NCBI GenBank assembly: GCA_028819075.1
Contig: JAPPMM010000002.1
Coordinates: 47,335-111,334, forward strand
Reading direction: 5' to 3'
Source: Gammaproteobacteria bacterium
Lineage (GTDB): Bacteria; Gemmatimonadota; Gemmatimonadetes; Longimicrobiales; Gaopeijiaceae
Length of the DNA: 64,000 bases
The translations under genes were made by a program, and so were the position numbers. Positions within the stretch are counted from its first letter, which is position 1. Each line of letters begins with the position of its first letter. The notes below the pieces were generated by a model. It saw only the letters and a list, made by a program, of their open reading frames with translations, was not told the origin of the DNA and did no database searches. This document shows, piece after piece, positions 27,071 to 36,102 of this stretch.

Positions 27071-27588
27071 TGGCGGCGTCCGCGGATTACGGCCTGGCCG
27101 GGTGGGTCCGGCGGACCGTTGTCGCCGCGGCCCTGGCTTTGGCCGGGGTCGCGGCTGCGGCTTCCGCGCCCGCTCCGGCATCGGCCCAGTTGCGTGCCGG
27201 CGGACAGCTTTCCTTCGCCAACGACGTCCTGGGCGGAACCATCGGCGTGGGGCCCCGGGTGGAGATCGGGGCGCCGGCCTTCCCGGTCCGGCTGGCGGCC
27301 TCCGCCGACTGGTTCTTTCCCAACTGCAACCAGTGCCGGTACTGGGAGACGAACGTCAACGCCCTCGTTTCGCTCCCGTTACTGCCCATCCCCTTCTTTC
27401 GCTACGTCGGCGGGGGCTGGCACCTGCAGAGCATCAGGGCGAATCCGTTTGAGGATCCGACGCAGACCCGTGGGTTCAACGCCGTCGGGGGAATGCGCTC
27501 GGAAAACACGGTGATCGAGGTGCGCTACGAGATACTGGAAGACATCAAGAACCAGTTCGTGGTCTCGTTCGCGATCTTATTCCTGTAG
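27067..27588 (+). CDS. Small exported beta-barrel-like protein
   Basis: 173-residue protein of unknown function. A twin-arginine-free, Ala-rich signal peptide (VVAAALALAGVAAAASAPAPASAQ) ends near residue 41. The mature part is a series of short amphipathic beta strands (LRAGGQLSFANDVLGGTIGVG; VRLAASADWFFP; VVSFAILFL), ending with a hydrophobic residue, as in small outer-membrane barrels. A CNQC pair at about residues 91-94 could form a disulfide. ATG overlaps the stop of the M14 gene in an ATGA arrangement, so the two are translated together, suggesting a joint role at the cell surface. Confidence 0.72.
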   Translation: MMAASADYGLAGWVRRTVVAAALALAGVAAAASAPAPASAQLRAGGQLSFANDVLGGTIGVGPRVEIGAPAFPVRLAASADWFFPNCNQCRYWETNVNALVSLPLLPIPFFRYVGGGWHLQSIRANPFEDPTQTRGFNAVGGMRSENTVIEVRYEILEDIKNQFVVSFAILFL

Positions 27589-27680
27589 CGGGGGCATCTT
27601 TGCAGTCCGGGGCCTCCTCCTGAAGTCGGGGCCTCTTTCCGTCCGCGGAGGCCGTGGGCCTCGCTCCGCCGCCGGCGCGG

Positions 27681-28433
27681 TCAGGTCGGCTGGTCGGTCG
27701 GGCGCATCAGGATCTCGTTGATGTTGACGTGCGCCGGAGCCGTGACCACGTAGAGGATGGCCGCGGCCACGTCCTCGGGGTCCATGGGCTTCTTGTCCTG
27801 CCAGCGCTCGATGAACCCCTCCCGGATCTCCGGGTCCGGGATGCGCTCGATCAGCTCGGTGGCGACCACGCCGGGCTGGATGTCGGTGACCCGGATGCCG
27901 TGCGCGGCCGAGAGTTCCAGCTGCATTCCGGCCGACATGCAGCGCACGGCGAACTTGGTGGCCGCGTACACGGTGCCTCCCGGGAAGGGGCGCCGCCCCG
28001 CCACCGAGCCCACGTTCACGATGTGACCCCGGCGGCGCTCCAGCATGGCCGGAAGCGCGGCGGCGATGCAGTGCAGCACGCCCTTCACGTTTACGTCCAC
28101 CATGCGCAGCCAGTCGTCCAGGTGGAGGTCCCGCAGCGGCGAGGTGGGCATGATGCCGGCGTTGTTCACCAGGATGCCCGCCGGACCGAACTCCGCCGCC
28201 GCGCGCTCCGCCAGCGCGAACACGGCCTCACGGTCGGCCACGTCCGTGGCCACGGCCAGCGCGCGGCCCCCGTCCCGGCGGATCCCCGCCACCACCTCGT
28301 CCAGGCGGCCGGCGCGCCGCGCCGCCACCACCACCGCGGCTCCCGCCCCGGCCAGCGCGACCGCGGTGGCCCGACCGATCCCGCTCGATGCCCCGGTAAC
28401 GATGGCGACGCTCCCGGCGAGAGATGCGGTCAC
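27681..28433 (-). CDS. SDR-family NAD(P)-dependent oxidoreductase
   Basis: 250-residue classical short-chain dehydrogenase. The cofactor loop is TGASSGIG near residues 14-21, the NNAG motif follows near 91, the catalytic Ser is in NVGSVAG, and Tyr/Lys are in YAATK. The post-catalytic PGVVATEL is normal. It resembles the YdfG/serine-3-dehydrogenase type of broad substrate range, so the substrate cannot be named. The start is GTG 28433 with AAGGAGG eight bases upstream. It is convergent with the gene before it and divergent from the TPR gene. Confidence 0.92.
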   Translation of the reverse strand: MTASLAGSVAIVTGASSGIGRATAVALAGAGAAVVVAARRAGRLDEVVAGIRRDGGRALAVATDVADREAVFALAERAAAEFGPAGILVNNAGIMPTSPLRDLHLDDWLRMVDVNVKGVLHCIAAALPAMLERRRGHIVNVGSVAGRRPFPGGTVYAATKFAVRCMSAGMQLELSAAHGIRVTDIQPGVVATELIERIPDPEIREGFIERWQDKKPMDPEDVAAAILYVVTAPAHVNINEILMRPTDQPT

Positions 28434-28476
28434 GGCGCAGCCTCCTTTTTTGCGTGTGAAGACGAGTCCAACCCAT

Positions 28477-28482
28477 TATACT
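28477..28482 (+). promoter_or_regulatory. Candidate -10 element of the TPR gene
   Basis: TATACT stands out in an AT-rich pocket (CCCATTATACTG) 66 bases before the TPR gene start; a -35 is not obvious. A matching TATACT occurs on the minus strand at 35942-35947 upstream of the propeller lipoprotein gene. Confidence 0.4.
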
Positions 28483-28548
28483 GAATCACGCCCCCGGGTA
28501 GCAGGGCGGTAACGGGCCGGGGAGAGTCATCACAGGAGGAGGAACCCG

Positions 28549-30150
28549 ATGAAGCTGGTACGGAACGTAGTGTTGACCGTCTGTATGCTCGCCCTGGCGG
28601 CAGGTCAGGCTCGCGCCCAGTTCGAGGGTGTGGGCGTCATCAACTTCCCCACATCCGCGAGCGGTGAGGTCCAGGATCACTTCCTGCGAGGCGTGGCGAT
28701 CCTGCACAGCTTCGGCTGGCTCCAGGCGAGAGAGCAGTTCCACGCAGCTCAGGAACTCGATCCCGACTTCGCCATGGCGTACTGGGGCGAATCGCTCGCC
28801 TACAACCATCCGCTCAACTCGCAGATGGATGCCACCGAGCCGCGCAAGGCACTTGAGCGCCTGGCACCCACCCGCGCCGAGCGCCTCGCCAAGGCACCCA
28901 CCGATCGTGAGAAGGGCTTCCTGAACGCGGTGGAGATCCTCTGGGGCGAGGGCGAGCATGTCGAGCGCAGGATCGGCTACATGGAAGCGATGGCGAAACT
29001 CTACGACGACTATCCGGACGATCCCGAAGTTGCCGCTTTCTACGCCCTCTCCATGCTGAGCGCCGTGGGGGCGACCCGCGACCTCAGCGGACGTCTGAAC
29101 GTGCGCGCGGGCACCATCGCGCTGAAGCTGTTCAAGGACAACAACGATCATCCTGGGGCGGTTCACTACATCATCCACTCCTTTGATGACCCACTCCACG
29201 CTCCGTTGGCGCTGGAGGCTGCCCACCGCTTCGCGGAAATCGCGGCCGCGGTGTCGCATGCGCGACACATGCCGACGCACATCTTCATCCAGCACGGGAT
29301 GTGGGACTACGTCTCCGGACACAACCAGTCCGCCTACGACGCCGCCCGCGAGCTGTGGCAGCCGGGCGAGTCCATGGGCGACGCGACCCACGCGCTGGAC
29401 TGGGGCCAGTACGGCGACCTGCAGCTGGGCGACTACGACAAGGCGCGCCTCTGGATCGAGCGCATCGAGAAGATGGCCTCGGGCACCTTCCTCGAGTTCG
29501 GAGAGGGCGGTCCCTCGGAGGAGACCGGACAGGCCCGTCCCCGCGGCGCCGTGTCTCTGCTGAAGACCCGCTACATCGTAGACACCGAGGAGTGGGCGAT
29601 TCTTCCCATCACCGACGAGTCGAACGGCAACGAGCTGCTGGCGACCGGGCTGAGCGCGGCCCGCACGGGTGATCGCACAGCGCTGGAGGCCGCGGTGGAG
29701 GCGCTCAGCGACGACGCCGACGCGGACGGCTATGCCGGCATCATATACAGGCAGGTGGCGGCGCTGCTGGAAGCCGACCGTGGCAACGAGGACGGTGCCC
29801 GCGCGCTGATGGACGAGGCGGTCGAGACCGTCGAGGCGATGGCGCCTCCGCGCGGTTCGGCGAGCCCGATCAAGCCGGTGCACGAGCTGTACGGCGAGAT
29901 CCTGACCGGTTTCGGCGACCATGAGGCCGCCGCCGGCATGTTCGAGACCTCGCTGCTGCGCATGCCGAAGCGGCCTCGTTCGCTGATCGGCGTAGCGCGC
30001 GCGAGCATCGAGACCGGCGATTTCGAGCGGGCCACCGAGGCCTACGAGACGCTCGTCTCCGAGGTATGGGTGGGCCGGGATTCCTTCCCCGGGTACCAGG
30101 AAGCCATCCGCTTCCTCGAGAGCACCGACAGCAGCAACCGCAGCAGGTAG
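28549..30150 (+). CDS. Exported tetratricopeptide-repeat protein
   Basis: 533 residues. A signal peptide (VVLTVCMLALAAGQARAQ) ends near residue 24. The rest is helical with TPR-like pairs: residues about 45-80 (FLRGVAILHSFGWLQAREQF; AQELDPDFAMAYWGESLAYN), then more divergent units, and a final pair near 445-520 (HEAAAGMFETSLLRMPKRP; DFERATEAYETLVSE). A central block with HYIIHSFDDP and HMPTHIFIQHGMWD is typical of a family of bacterial exported TPR proteins of unknown function. The start has AGGAGG at the proper distance. A bidirectional terminator follows. Confidence 0.85.
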   Translation: MKLVRNVVLTVCMLALAAGQARAQFEGVGVINFPTSASGEVQDHFLRGVAILHSFGWLQAREQFHAAQELDPDFAMAYWGESLAYNHPLNSQMDATEPRKALERLAPTRAERLAKAPTDREKGFLNAVEILWGEGEHVERRIGYMEAMAKLYDDYPDDPEVAAFYALSMLSAVGATRDLSGRLNVRAGTIALKLFKDNNDHPGAVHYIIHSFDDPLHAPLALEAAHRFAEIAAAVSHARHMPTHIFIQHGMWDYVSGHNQSAYDAARELWQPGESMGDATHALDWGQYGDLQLGDYDKARLWIERIEKMASGTFLEFGEGGPSEETGQARPRGAVSLLKTRYIVDTEEWAILPITDESNGNELLATGLSAARTGDRTALEAAVEALSDDADADGYAGIIYRQVAALLEADRGNEDGARALMDEAVETVEAMAPPRGSASPIKPVHELYGEILTGFGDHEAAAGMFETSLLRMPKRPRSLIGVARASIETGDFERATEAYETLVSEVWVGRDSFPGYQEAIRFLESTDSSNRSR

Positions 30151-30197
30151 CCGACGCGGCGGAACGCGGGCGGTAATCCGCTCGGATCCACGGCGAG

Positions 30198-30247
30198 AAG
30201 ACAAAAGGCCGGCTCCCCCGGTGGAACGGGGAAGCCGGCCTTGTCTT
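30198..30247. terminator. Bidirectional hairpin terminator between convergent genes
   Basis: AAGGCCGGC (30205-30213) pairs with GCCGGCCTT (30234-30242), with inner CCCC/GGGG and outer AAGAC/GTCTT pairing. It is followed by TTGTCTT on the plus strand and TTTTGTCTT on the minus strand. It lies between the TPR gene and ggt, which face each other. Confidence 0.85.
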
Positions 30248-30261
30248 GCCGGGTGGGTCGG

Positions 30262-32019
30262 CTACCGGTTCGCGAACACCGGGGCGGCCTGGGGCATGGC
30301 CATGCCGTCGTGGCGTGATTCCGAAGCGCCGTAGTGCACGCCGGTGCCGTCGCCCATGACCGCCTGGCCGTAGCCGAAGCCGCCGGTCCGCGGAGGCCGC
30401 ACGCTGATCTCGTGGCCGAGCGCGGTCAGCTCCGCGCGCACCCACTCCGGGATCATCATCTCCATGTTCACGTCGCAGCCGTCGAAGCTGCCCTTGGTGA
30501 AGCGGCCGGCCTCGTGCGCCTGCTGAATGTTCATCCCGTAGTCGACGATGTTGGCGATGAACTGCGCGTGCGCCTGCGGCTGGTTGAAGCCGCCCATGAT
30601 GCCGAAGCCGATCCGCTCGCCGCCCTCGTTGTTGACCATCAGGCCCGGAATGATGGTGTTGAGCGGCCGCTTGTGCCCTTCGAGCACGTTGGGATGGCTC
30701 TCGTCCAGCGTGAACAGGGCGCCCCGGTTGTGGAGCATGAAGCCCGTGCCCGGCGGCACCAGCCCGGAGCCGAAGCCCGAGTAGTTGCTCTGGATGTAGG
30801 AGACGATGTTGCCGTCCTTGTCGATCGTGGTCAGGTAGATCGTGTCTCCGCCGTCCTCGTTGTCGAGCCCTACGAAGCGTGACGGCTCGACCGAGCACAT
30901 GGCCCGGTTCATGTCGATGAGTTGGGCGCGCTCCCTGGCCCGCTCCTTGTCGAGCATTCCGGCGACCGGAACCTTGCTGAAGCGCGGATCGCCGACGTAG
31001 GTGATCATGTCCGCGTAGGCCAGCTTTTTGGACTCGATCATGACGTGCAGGGCCTCGGGGCTGTGGAAGCCGTACTCGCCGAGGGGATAATTCTCCATGA
31101 TGTCGAGCATCATGAGGGCGGCGATCCCCTGCCCGTTAGGGGGCATCTCGTGCACCGTCCACCCGCGGTAGGTGGTGGAGATGGTCTCCGTCCACTCGGG
31201 CTCGTACTCCGCCAGGTCATCCAGCGTCATGGTGCCGTCGAACTCGTCGGAGATGGCGATGATCGCCTCGGCGGTGGGGCCCTTGTAGTAGCCGTCGCGG
31301 CCATCAGCGACGATGCGCCGCAGGGTGTTGGCGAAGTCGGGGTTCTTGAACACTTCGCCCACCTTGGGCGCCCGCTCGCCGTCTACCAGGTAGGTATGGG
31401 CGCTGTTGGGGTGCTGCTGGTGCATGTCGACCGACCCCGCCCACATGCGCCCGGTGACCTCGTGGATGGGAAAGCCGCTCTCGGCGTACCAGATGGCCGG
31501 CGCCAGGATGGTGCCGAAGTCGAGGTTGCCGAAGCGCTCGCGCATGGCGTCCCAGCCGGCGATCACCCCCGGCACGGTGACCGAGTGGATGCCGCGGCGG
31601 GGCATGCTCTCGTGCCCCAGTTCCTTCAGGTACTGGGCGTCGAGGGCCGCGGGCGACCAGCCGCTGGCGTTCAGCCCGAAGATCTCCTCGGTCTCGGCCA
31701 GGTAGATGATGGCGAACAGGTCGCCGCCGATTCCGTTCGACGTGGGATCCATGAGCGCGAGCGCCGAGTTGGCCGCGATGGCCGCGTCGATGGCGTTTCC
31801 GCCCTGCTCGAGGATCTGCACGCCCACCGACGACGCCAGCGGGTTGTTGGTCGCGACGATCCCCATCTCGGTGTTGACCACCGAGCGGCCGGTCACGGGG
31901 AGCGGGACCTCGCCGCCCTCCATCGCTGCCTGCTCCATCACGCCCTGTGGCGCGCAGGCGGTCGCGAGGGTCAGGCAGACGAAAGCGGCGAAGTTACGGA
32001 CGGGACGGGAATACCGCAT
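30262..32019 (-). CDS. ggt: Gamma-glutamyltransferase, lipoprotein form
   Basis: 585-residue N-terminal-nucleophile hydrolase that cleaves gamma-glutamyl bonds, such as that of glutathione. A lipoprotein-type signal ends CLTLATAC. The large-subunit part has EQGGNAIDAAIAAN and SNGIGGDLFAIIY. The autoprocessing and catalytic Thr is T393 in GGDTIYLTT, followed by the DKDGN and the NRG oxyanion region; NTIIPGLM and GGFNQPQAH are also family hallmarks. It acts in the periplasm or at the surface. ATG 32019 has GGAGG upstream. It precedes the DUF5916 gene in position but is downstream of it in transcription, 50 bases away. Confidence 0.95.
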   Translation of the reverse strand: MRYSRPVRNFAAFVCLTLATACAPQGVMEQAAMEGGEVPLPVTGRSVVNTEMGIVATNNPLASSVGVQILEQGGNAIDAAIAANSALALMDPTSNGIGGDLFAIIYLAETEEIFGLNASGWSPAALDAQYLKELGHESMPRRGIHSVTVPGVIAGWDAMRERFGNLDFGTILAPAIWYAESGFPIHEVTGRMWAGSVDMHQQHPNSAHTYLVDGERAPKVGEVFKNPDFANTLRRIVADGRDGYYKGPTAEAIIAISDEFDGTMTLDDLAEYEPEWTETISTTYRGWTVHEMPPNGQGIAALMMLDIMENYPLGEYGFHSPEALHVMIESKKLAYADMITYVGDPRFSKVPVAGMLDKERARERAQLIDMNRAMCSVEPSRFVGLDNEDGGDTIYLTTIDKDGNIVSYIQSNYSGFGSGLVPPGTGFMLHNRGALFTLDESHPNVLEGHKRPLNTIIPGLMVNNEGGERIGFGIMGGFNQPQAHAQFIANIVDYGMNIQQAHEAGRFTKGSFDGCDVNMEMMIPEWVRAELTALGHEISVRPPRTGGFGYGQAVMGDGTGVHYGASESRHDGMAMPQAAPVFANR

Positions 32020-32069
32020 GCATCAACCTCCGGGCGAAAAGCGGGCGGGCGCCCGGGGGCGCCCCTCGA

Positions 32070-34442
32070 TCACAGTCGAAATGTGTAGTTCAGCTTCAGG
32101 GCTCCGCCCCTCGAGAGGGTCATGAACCTGGGATCCGCGCGCGGGTCGAAATCCAGCCCACTGCATCCGGAACCCGCTCCGTACAGGGAGCAGTCACGCC
32201 AGTTGTGCGTGTACACCAGGTAGACGTCATTCCCGGGCTCGATGATCCAGCGCAGGCGCGCGAACAGGCCGATGATCTCGCTCCGGCTGTCGTACTGAAG
32301 CTGGTTGGTGAGGCTCATCCAGGGGCTCGGATTCCACTCGGTCTCCAGCTCGTACAGGCTGGTGGTGAAGTCGCCGGTCGGAAGTTGCGCATCGTTGTAT
32401 TCGATGTTGGTCGAAATGTTGATGCCCGGGTTGGGACGGAACGAGACCCGCCCCCCGTAGCGGGTCCGGTCCCCGTCCCAGAAGCCTCCGGTGGTCACGG
32501 ATCCGTAGAGGGACACCCGCCGCCGGCCGGCGGTGTTGCCGCGTATCGAATACTCCCAGTTGGTGTAGTCGCCCGGCAGAATGTCGACCCCGTCCACGAT
32601 CTCGTAGCCGAAGTCGAGGAACTCGTAGACGCGCTTGGCGTTCACCGAGAAGCCGTCCCCGCTCTCGAACCGGACGCCCAGCAGGTTCAGGTCCCACTCC
32701 CGCTCTTCCACGATCCCGCTGCCCAGCTCCTCCAGGTGCCGGAACTGCACGGAGAAGTCCAGGCTCCGGATCCAGTCGATGGACGACGGCCTGGGGGACC
32801 AGCCGATGCGCGGCTCGACCCGGCGGAAATCGTTGCGGGGAACGAAGCCGACCGCGGGGCTGTAGTCGTCTCCGAACTGTCGGTAGGAGACATGCCCGGA
32901 CCAGATGTCGTTGGGCAGGTTCAGGCGAAATCCGTGCGCGGACAGATCCGTTGTGGTTCGGACCACCGTCGGGTCCGGATTCGAATTCCAGACGTAGAAC
33001 GCTTCGAGTTCCAGGTTCTTGTTGCCCAGGAAGTTGCGCGTGTTGAAGGCGAGGTCCATACCCGCCGTGTGGCGATCGCCCGGCGCCACTCCCGACTCGC
33101 CTTGCAGCGGGCTGGCGGCCGACGTTGCGCGCCGCGTGTAGATCGCTCCGATGGTCGACTGCTCGAAAATGCGCCTCTTGACGCGGGCCACGGAGAACTG
33201 CTCGCGCGTGAAGTCCTGCAGGATCCCCTGGGTATCCGTGTATTCGTGGTTCCCGGTCCCGATCTGGTAGAACCCGATTTCGTAGCTGCCCGCCTGGCCG
33301 GTCATGCGGGTTCCGTACTCGATGGGTATCTCCTGCCCCGCGTTCAGGCCGATGCGGCGGGAGAAGAACGGCTGCGGGTTGCTGCGCGGAGCGAAGCTGA
33401 AGACTCCGGAGCCCTCCAGGAAGAAGGCGCGCCGCTCACGGAAACGCTGGGGAAAGCGGGTCAGGTTCACCCGGCGCTCGTCGCTCTCGACCTCGGCGAA
33501 ATCCGTATTGATGGACGCGGAGGCGCGCAGGCTGGGCGTGATGTTGTAGTCGATGTCGAGGCTGATGTCCTGATGAAAATCCCGCGGTTCCGCGGCGGTC
33601 GGGACGTTGCGCCAGGCCCCGATCCCGGAACCCCGCAACTCCAACCCGTACCCGCGCTGGATTCCCTGCGTGCTGATTCCAACCAGGTCGCCCGCGAAGA
33701 TCGGCTTGTTCAATCCCTCGGTTCGCCGCCATCCGCGCCACAGGATCTCCTCGTTGTTGCGGCGGATGGTGCGCTGGAAATTGATGCCCCAGTGGTCGGC
33801 GTCAGGGTCGAAGTTGAGGGTGCGGAAGGGGATCTGGATCTCGGCGGACCAGCCATCGGGCCGGCGGAAGGTGCGCGCCTCCCAGATGCCGTCCCAGGCC
33901 TTGTTCATGCCGCCGCCGCCGAAACCGCCGCCGCCACCTCTTCCGCCACGCCCCCCGCCGCCGCTACCGGTGATGAGGCCGTCCCCCATGAGGCCGTTGG
34001 CGTTGATCTCGAAGAAATACCCGGTGCGTCCGTCGTTGAAGGTGTCCAGGATCCACATGAAGCGGTCGTCGGTCATCAGGGGCGCGTCCCGCTGCATCTG
34101 GTAGGCGAGAATGCCCTCCGGATCGTCGTACAGGATGGCGCTGATGTAGATGTTTTCCTCGTCGAAGAGGACCCGCACTTCGGTCCTCTGGGAGGGGACT
34201 CCGCCCTCGACCGGCTCCTGCTGCGTGAAGTCGGTGATCGGAACCGCGCGACCCCAGCTGGCTTCGTCCACCCGGCCGTCCAGGCTGATGTCCATCTCGG
34301 GAAGGACGGTTTCCGCCTCGAGCACTACCACCGCGGCCCCTCCGTCAGGAGGATTCTGAAGCTGCTGGTCCTGCGCGAGCGCCGGAGACGCCACCACCGC
34401 CGCACCCAACGCCAGGTATACTGCCCGGCTAATCTTCGACAT
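32070..34442 (-). CDS. DUF5916 outer-membrane protein with CBM9-like N-terminal domain
   Basis: 790 residues. A signal peptide (AVYLALGAAVVASPALAQ) is followed by a carbohydrate-binding family 9-like beta sandwich (DGRVDEASWGRAVPI; VRVLFDEENIYISAI) at about 40-250, and a long beta-barrel-like C-terminal part (DUF5916) with alternating aromatic strands ending KLNYTFRL. One sandwich loop carries an inserted run of Gly and Arg (bases about 33915-33975). The family is common in Bacteroidota- and Gemmatimonadota-like bacteria; its substrate is unknown, with glycans or peptides as guesses. ATG 34442 directly precedes the signal peptide and has AGGAC upstream. Confidence 0.88.
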   Translation of the reverse strand: MSKISRAVYLALGAAVVASPALAQDQQLQNPPDGGAAVVVLEAETVLPEMDISLDGRVDEASWGRAVPITDFTQQEPVEGGVPSQRTEVRVLFDEENIYISAILYDDPEGILAYQMQRDAPLMTDDRFMWILDTFNDGRTGYFFEINANGLMGDGLITGSGGGGRGGRGGGGGFGGGGMNKAWDGIWEARTFRRPDGWSAEIQIPFRTLNFDPDADHWGINFQRTIRRNNEEILWRGWRRTEGLNKPIFAGDLVGISTQGIQRGYGLELRGSGIGAWRNVPTAAEPRDFHQDISLDIDYNITPSLRASASINTDFAEVESDERRVNLTRFPQRFRERRAFFLEGSGVFSFAPRSNPQPFFSRRIGLNAGQEIPIEYGTRMTGQAGSYEIGFYQIGTGNHEYTDTQGILQDFTREQFSVARVKRRIFEQSTIGAIYTRRATSAASPLQGESGVAPGDRHTAGMDLAFNTRNFLGNKNLELEAFYVWNSNPDPTVVRTTTDLSAHGFRLNLPNDIWSGHVSYRQFGDDYSPAVGFVPRNDFRRVEPRIGWSPRPSSIDWIRSLDFSVQFRHLEELGSGIVEEREWDLNLLGVRFESGDGFSVNAKRVYEFLDFGYEIVDGVDILPGDYTNWEYSIRGNTAGRRRVSLYGSVTTGGFWDGDRTRYGGRVSFRPNPGINISTNIEYNDAQLPTGDFTTSLYELETEWNPSPWMSLTNQLQYDSRSEIIGLFARLRWIIEPGNDVYLVYTHNWRDCSLYGAGSGCSGLDFDPRADPRFMTLSRGGALKLNYTFRL

Positions 34443-34609
34443 GAATTTCAGGTCCTGGATTTCAGGAATCGTGAGGCCCTGGCCGGGACAGTTGGGCCCC
34501 GACCCCGCGGCATCCGCCGCGCGCCATTTCAAGGACACGCCGAAGGCGAGGAATGTTGGGGAGCTGCATCGCCACATCCCCGAGCGTGTCGTGGCGCGGA
34601 CCGGACCCG

Positions 34610-34645
34610 AAAAAGGGCCCCTCCGCGAGAGCGGCGAAGGGGCCC
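34610..34645 (-). terminator. Rho-independent terminator after the NHL-propeller gene
   Basis: GGGCCCCT (34615-34622) pairs with AGGGGCCC (34638-34645), and the inner CCGC/GCGG stem closes a GAGA tetraloop. On the minus strand a TTTTT run follows at once. It lies 25 bases past the stop of the gene at 34670-35875. Confidence 0.88.
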
Positions 34646-34669
34646 CGAAACTGCTGAGAGATTCAACGA

Positions 34670-35875
34670 TCAGCCGCCGCTGGGCCAGGCCGGACCCATG
34701 TTCATTCGGGTCACTTCACCCATGCCCGTGTAGACGAACTTCTGCACCCGCTTCCCCTCGTAGGTTTCGGTGGTGAAGATGTTGCCCTGCGAGTCGGTGG
34801 CGATGCTGTGCACCGCGAAGAACAGGCCGGGCTGCCGCCCGCCGTCGCCGAAGCTGTACAGAACCTCCATGGTCTCACGCAGGATCACGTACACCTTCAT
34901 GTTCTGGCCGTCCGCGACGTACATGTAGGTCTGCTCGGCGTCGGGCGAGAAGGCGACGTCCCAGGTGGAGCCCTGCGACAGGGTCTGGGGCGCGATGAAC
35001 ACCTCGTCCACATAGGTGCCGTCGGTCTGGAATACCTGGATGCGGTCGGAGGCCCGGTCGCACACGTAGACCAGCCCGTCGCGCGACGGATCGGCGCAGT
35101 GCACCGGTCCGCGGAACTGCTGGGCGGGCGGAATGTCCGGCGAGTAGGGCATGAACTCGTACTCGTCGTCCGGCTCGTTGCCGTAGGCGCCCCAGAAACG
35201 CTTGAACTCGCCGGTGTCCATGTCGACGACAACCACTCGCTTGTTGAGATAGCCGTCGGCCATGTAGGCCTCGTTGGCCGCGGCGTCGAAGGCGATCTTG
35301 GCGACCCGGCCGAAGTTCTCGGTGTCCATGCTGTTCTCGCGCATGCCGGAGCGGCCGATCTGCATGAGGAAGTCGCCCTCGCGGGTGAACTTCACCACGT
35401 GGTTGTCCTGGCCGCCGTTGCCGCCGATCCAGACGTTGTCCATGTGGTCGACCACGATCCCGTGGTTGGAGGTGGGCCATTCGTACTCGCCGTCTTCGGT
35501 GGGTCCGCCCCAGGCGTTGACCAGATTACCCTCCGGGTCGAACTCGAGAACAGGGGGAGCCGGCTGGCAGCACTCGCTCAGCGGCGGGTCCTGGGCCAGC
35601 CCGATCTCGGTGCGCGCCGCGAACTGGTCCGGAGTGTTGCGGTGCACGATGTAGACGTGGTCTCGCGAGTCGACCGCCACGCCGATGGTGGCGCCGAGCA
35701 GCCAGTGGTTCGGGAGCGGCTTGGGCCAGAAGGGGTCGACCTCGAACATCGGCGCCATGCCGTCGCCTCCGTCCATGTCCATCGACATCTGGGCCGTCTG
35801 CATGCCGGCGTCCGCGCAGGCGGCTGCGACGACGACGAGAATCGCTGCGGCAAGAAGATTGCGTGCTCGTGTCAT
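34670..35875 (-). CDS. NHL/6-bladed beta-propeller lipoprotein
   Basis: 401 residues. A lipobox is present in AILVVVAAAC. After a Met-rich stretch (MQTAQMSMDMDGGDGMAPM), the mature part folds as a six-bladed NHL-type propeller, with units such as GVAVDSRDHVYIVHR, HGIVVDHMDNVWIGGN, KIAFDAAANEAYMADG, GLVYVCDRASDRIQVF and SIATDSQGNIFTTET. It is similar in plan to periplasmic peptidyl-hydroxyglycine-lyase-like or sugar-lactonase-like propellers, but no catalytic set is certain. The Met-rich segment could bind copper (inference). ATG 35875 has AAAGGAG upstream, and the gene ends at a good terminator, so it is probably monocistronic. Confidence 0.88.
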   Translation of the reverse strand: MTRARNLLAAAILVVVAAACADAGMQTAQMSMDMDGGDGMAPMFEVDPFWPKPLPNHWLLGATIGVAVDSRDHVYIVHRNTPDQFAARTEIGLAQDPPLSECCQPAPPVLEFDPEGNLVNAWGGPTEDGEYEWPTSNHGIVVDHMDNVWIGGNGGQDNHVVKFTREGDFLMQIGRSGMRENSMDTENFGRVAKIAFDAAANEAYMADGYLNKRVVVVDMDTGEFKRFWGAYGNEPDDEYEFMPYSPDIPPAQQFRGPVHCADPSRDGLVYVCDRASDRIQVFQTDGTYVDEVFIAPQTLSQGSTWDVAFSPDAEQTYMYVADGQNMKVYVILRETMEVLYSFGDGGRQPGLFFAVHSIATDSQGNIFTTETYEGKRVQKFVYTGMGEVTRMNMGPAWPSGG

Positions 35876-36102
35876 CCCTTCATCTCCTTTGTCGAAAAAG
35901 GCTGGATCACCAGCGCCAAGACGGATCTGAGACAGACTGACAGTATACGGCGTTGATGCCGCGCGCGCACATTCCCGGGCACACGGCGGTCGGCTTGTTC
36001 GCGGAAGGCCGCGGCGGTTACGATTCCTCCCCCTCCGGTCGCGTCGCAGCGGATTGCGGCGCCTGGCCAGGATTTCGGCGCGCCCCAGCTTCCCGGCAGC
36101 CC

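Noticed and set aside
31947..34733. Plus-strand open frame of over 900 codons
   Set aside because: It is antisense to the DUF5916 gene, whose signal peptide and barrel strands are clear.
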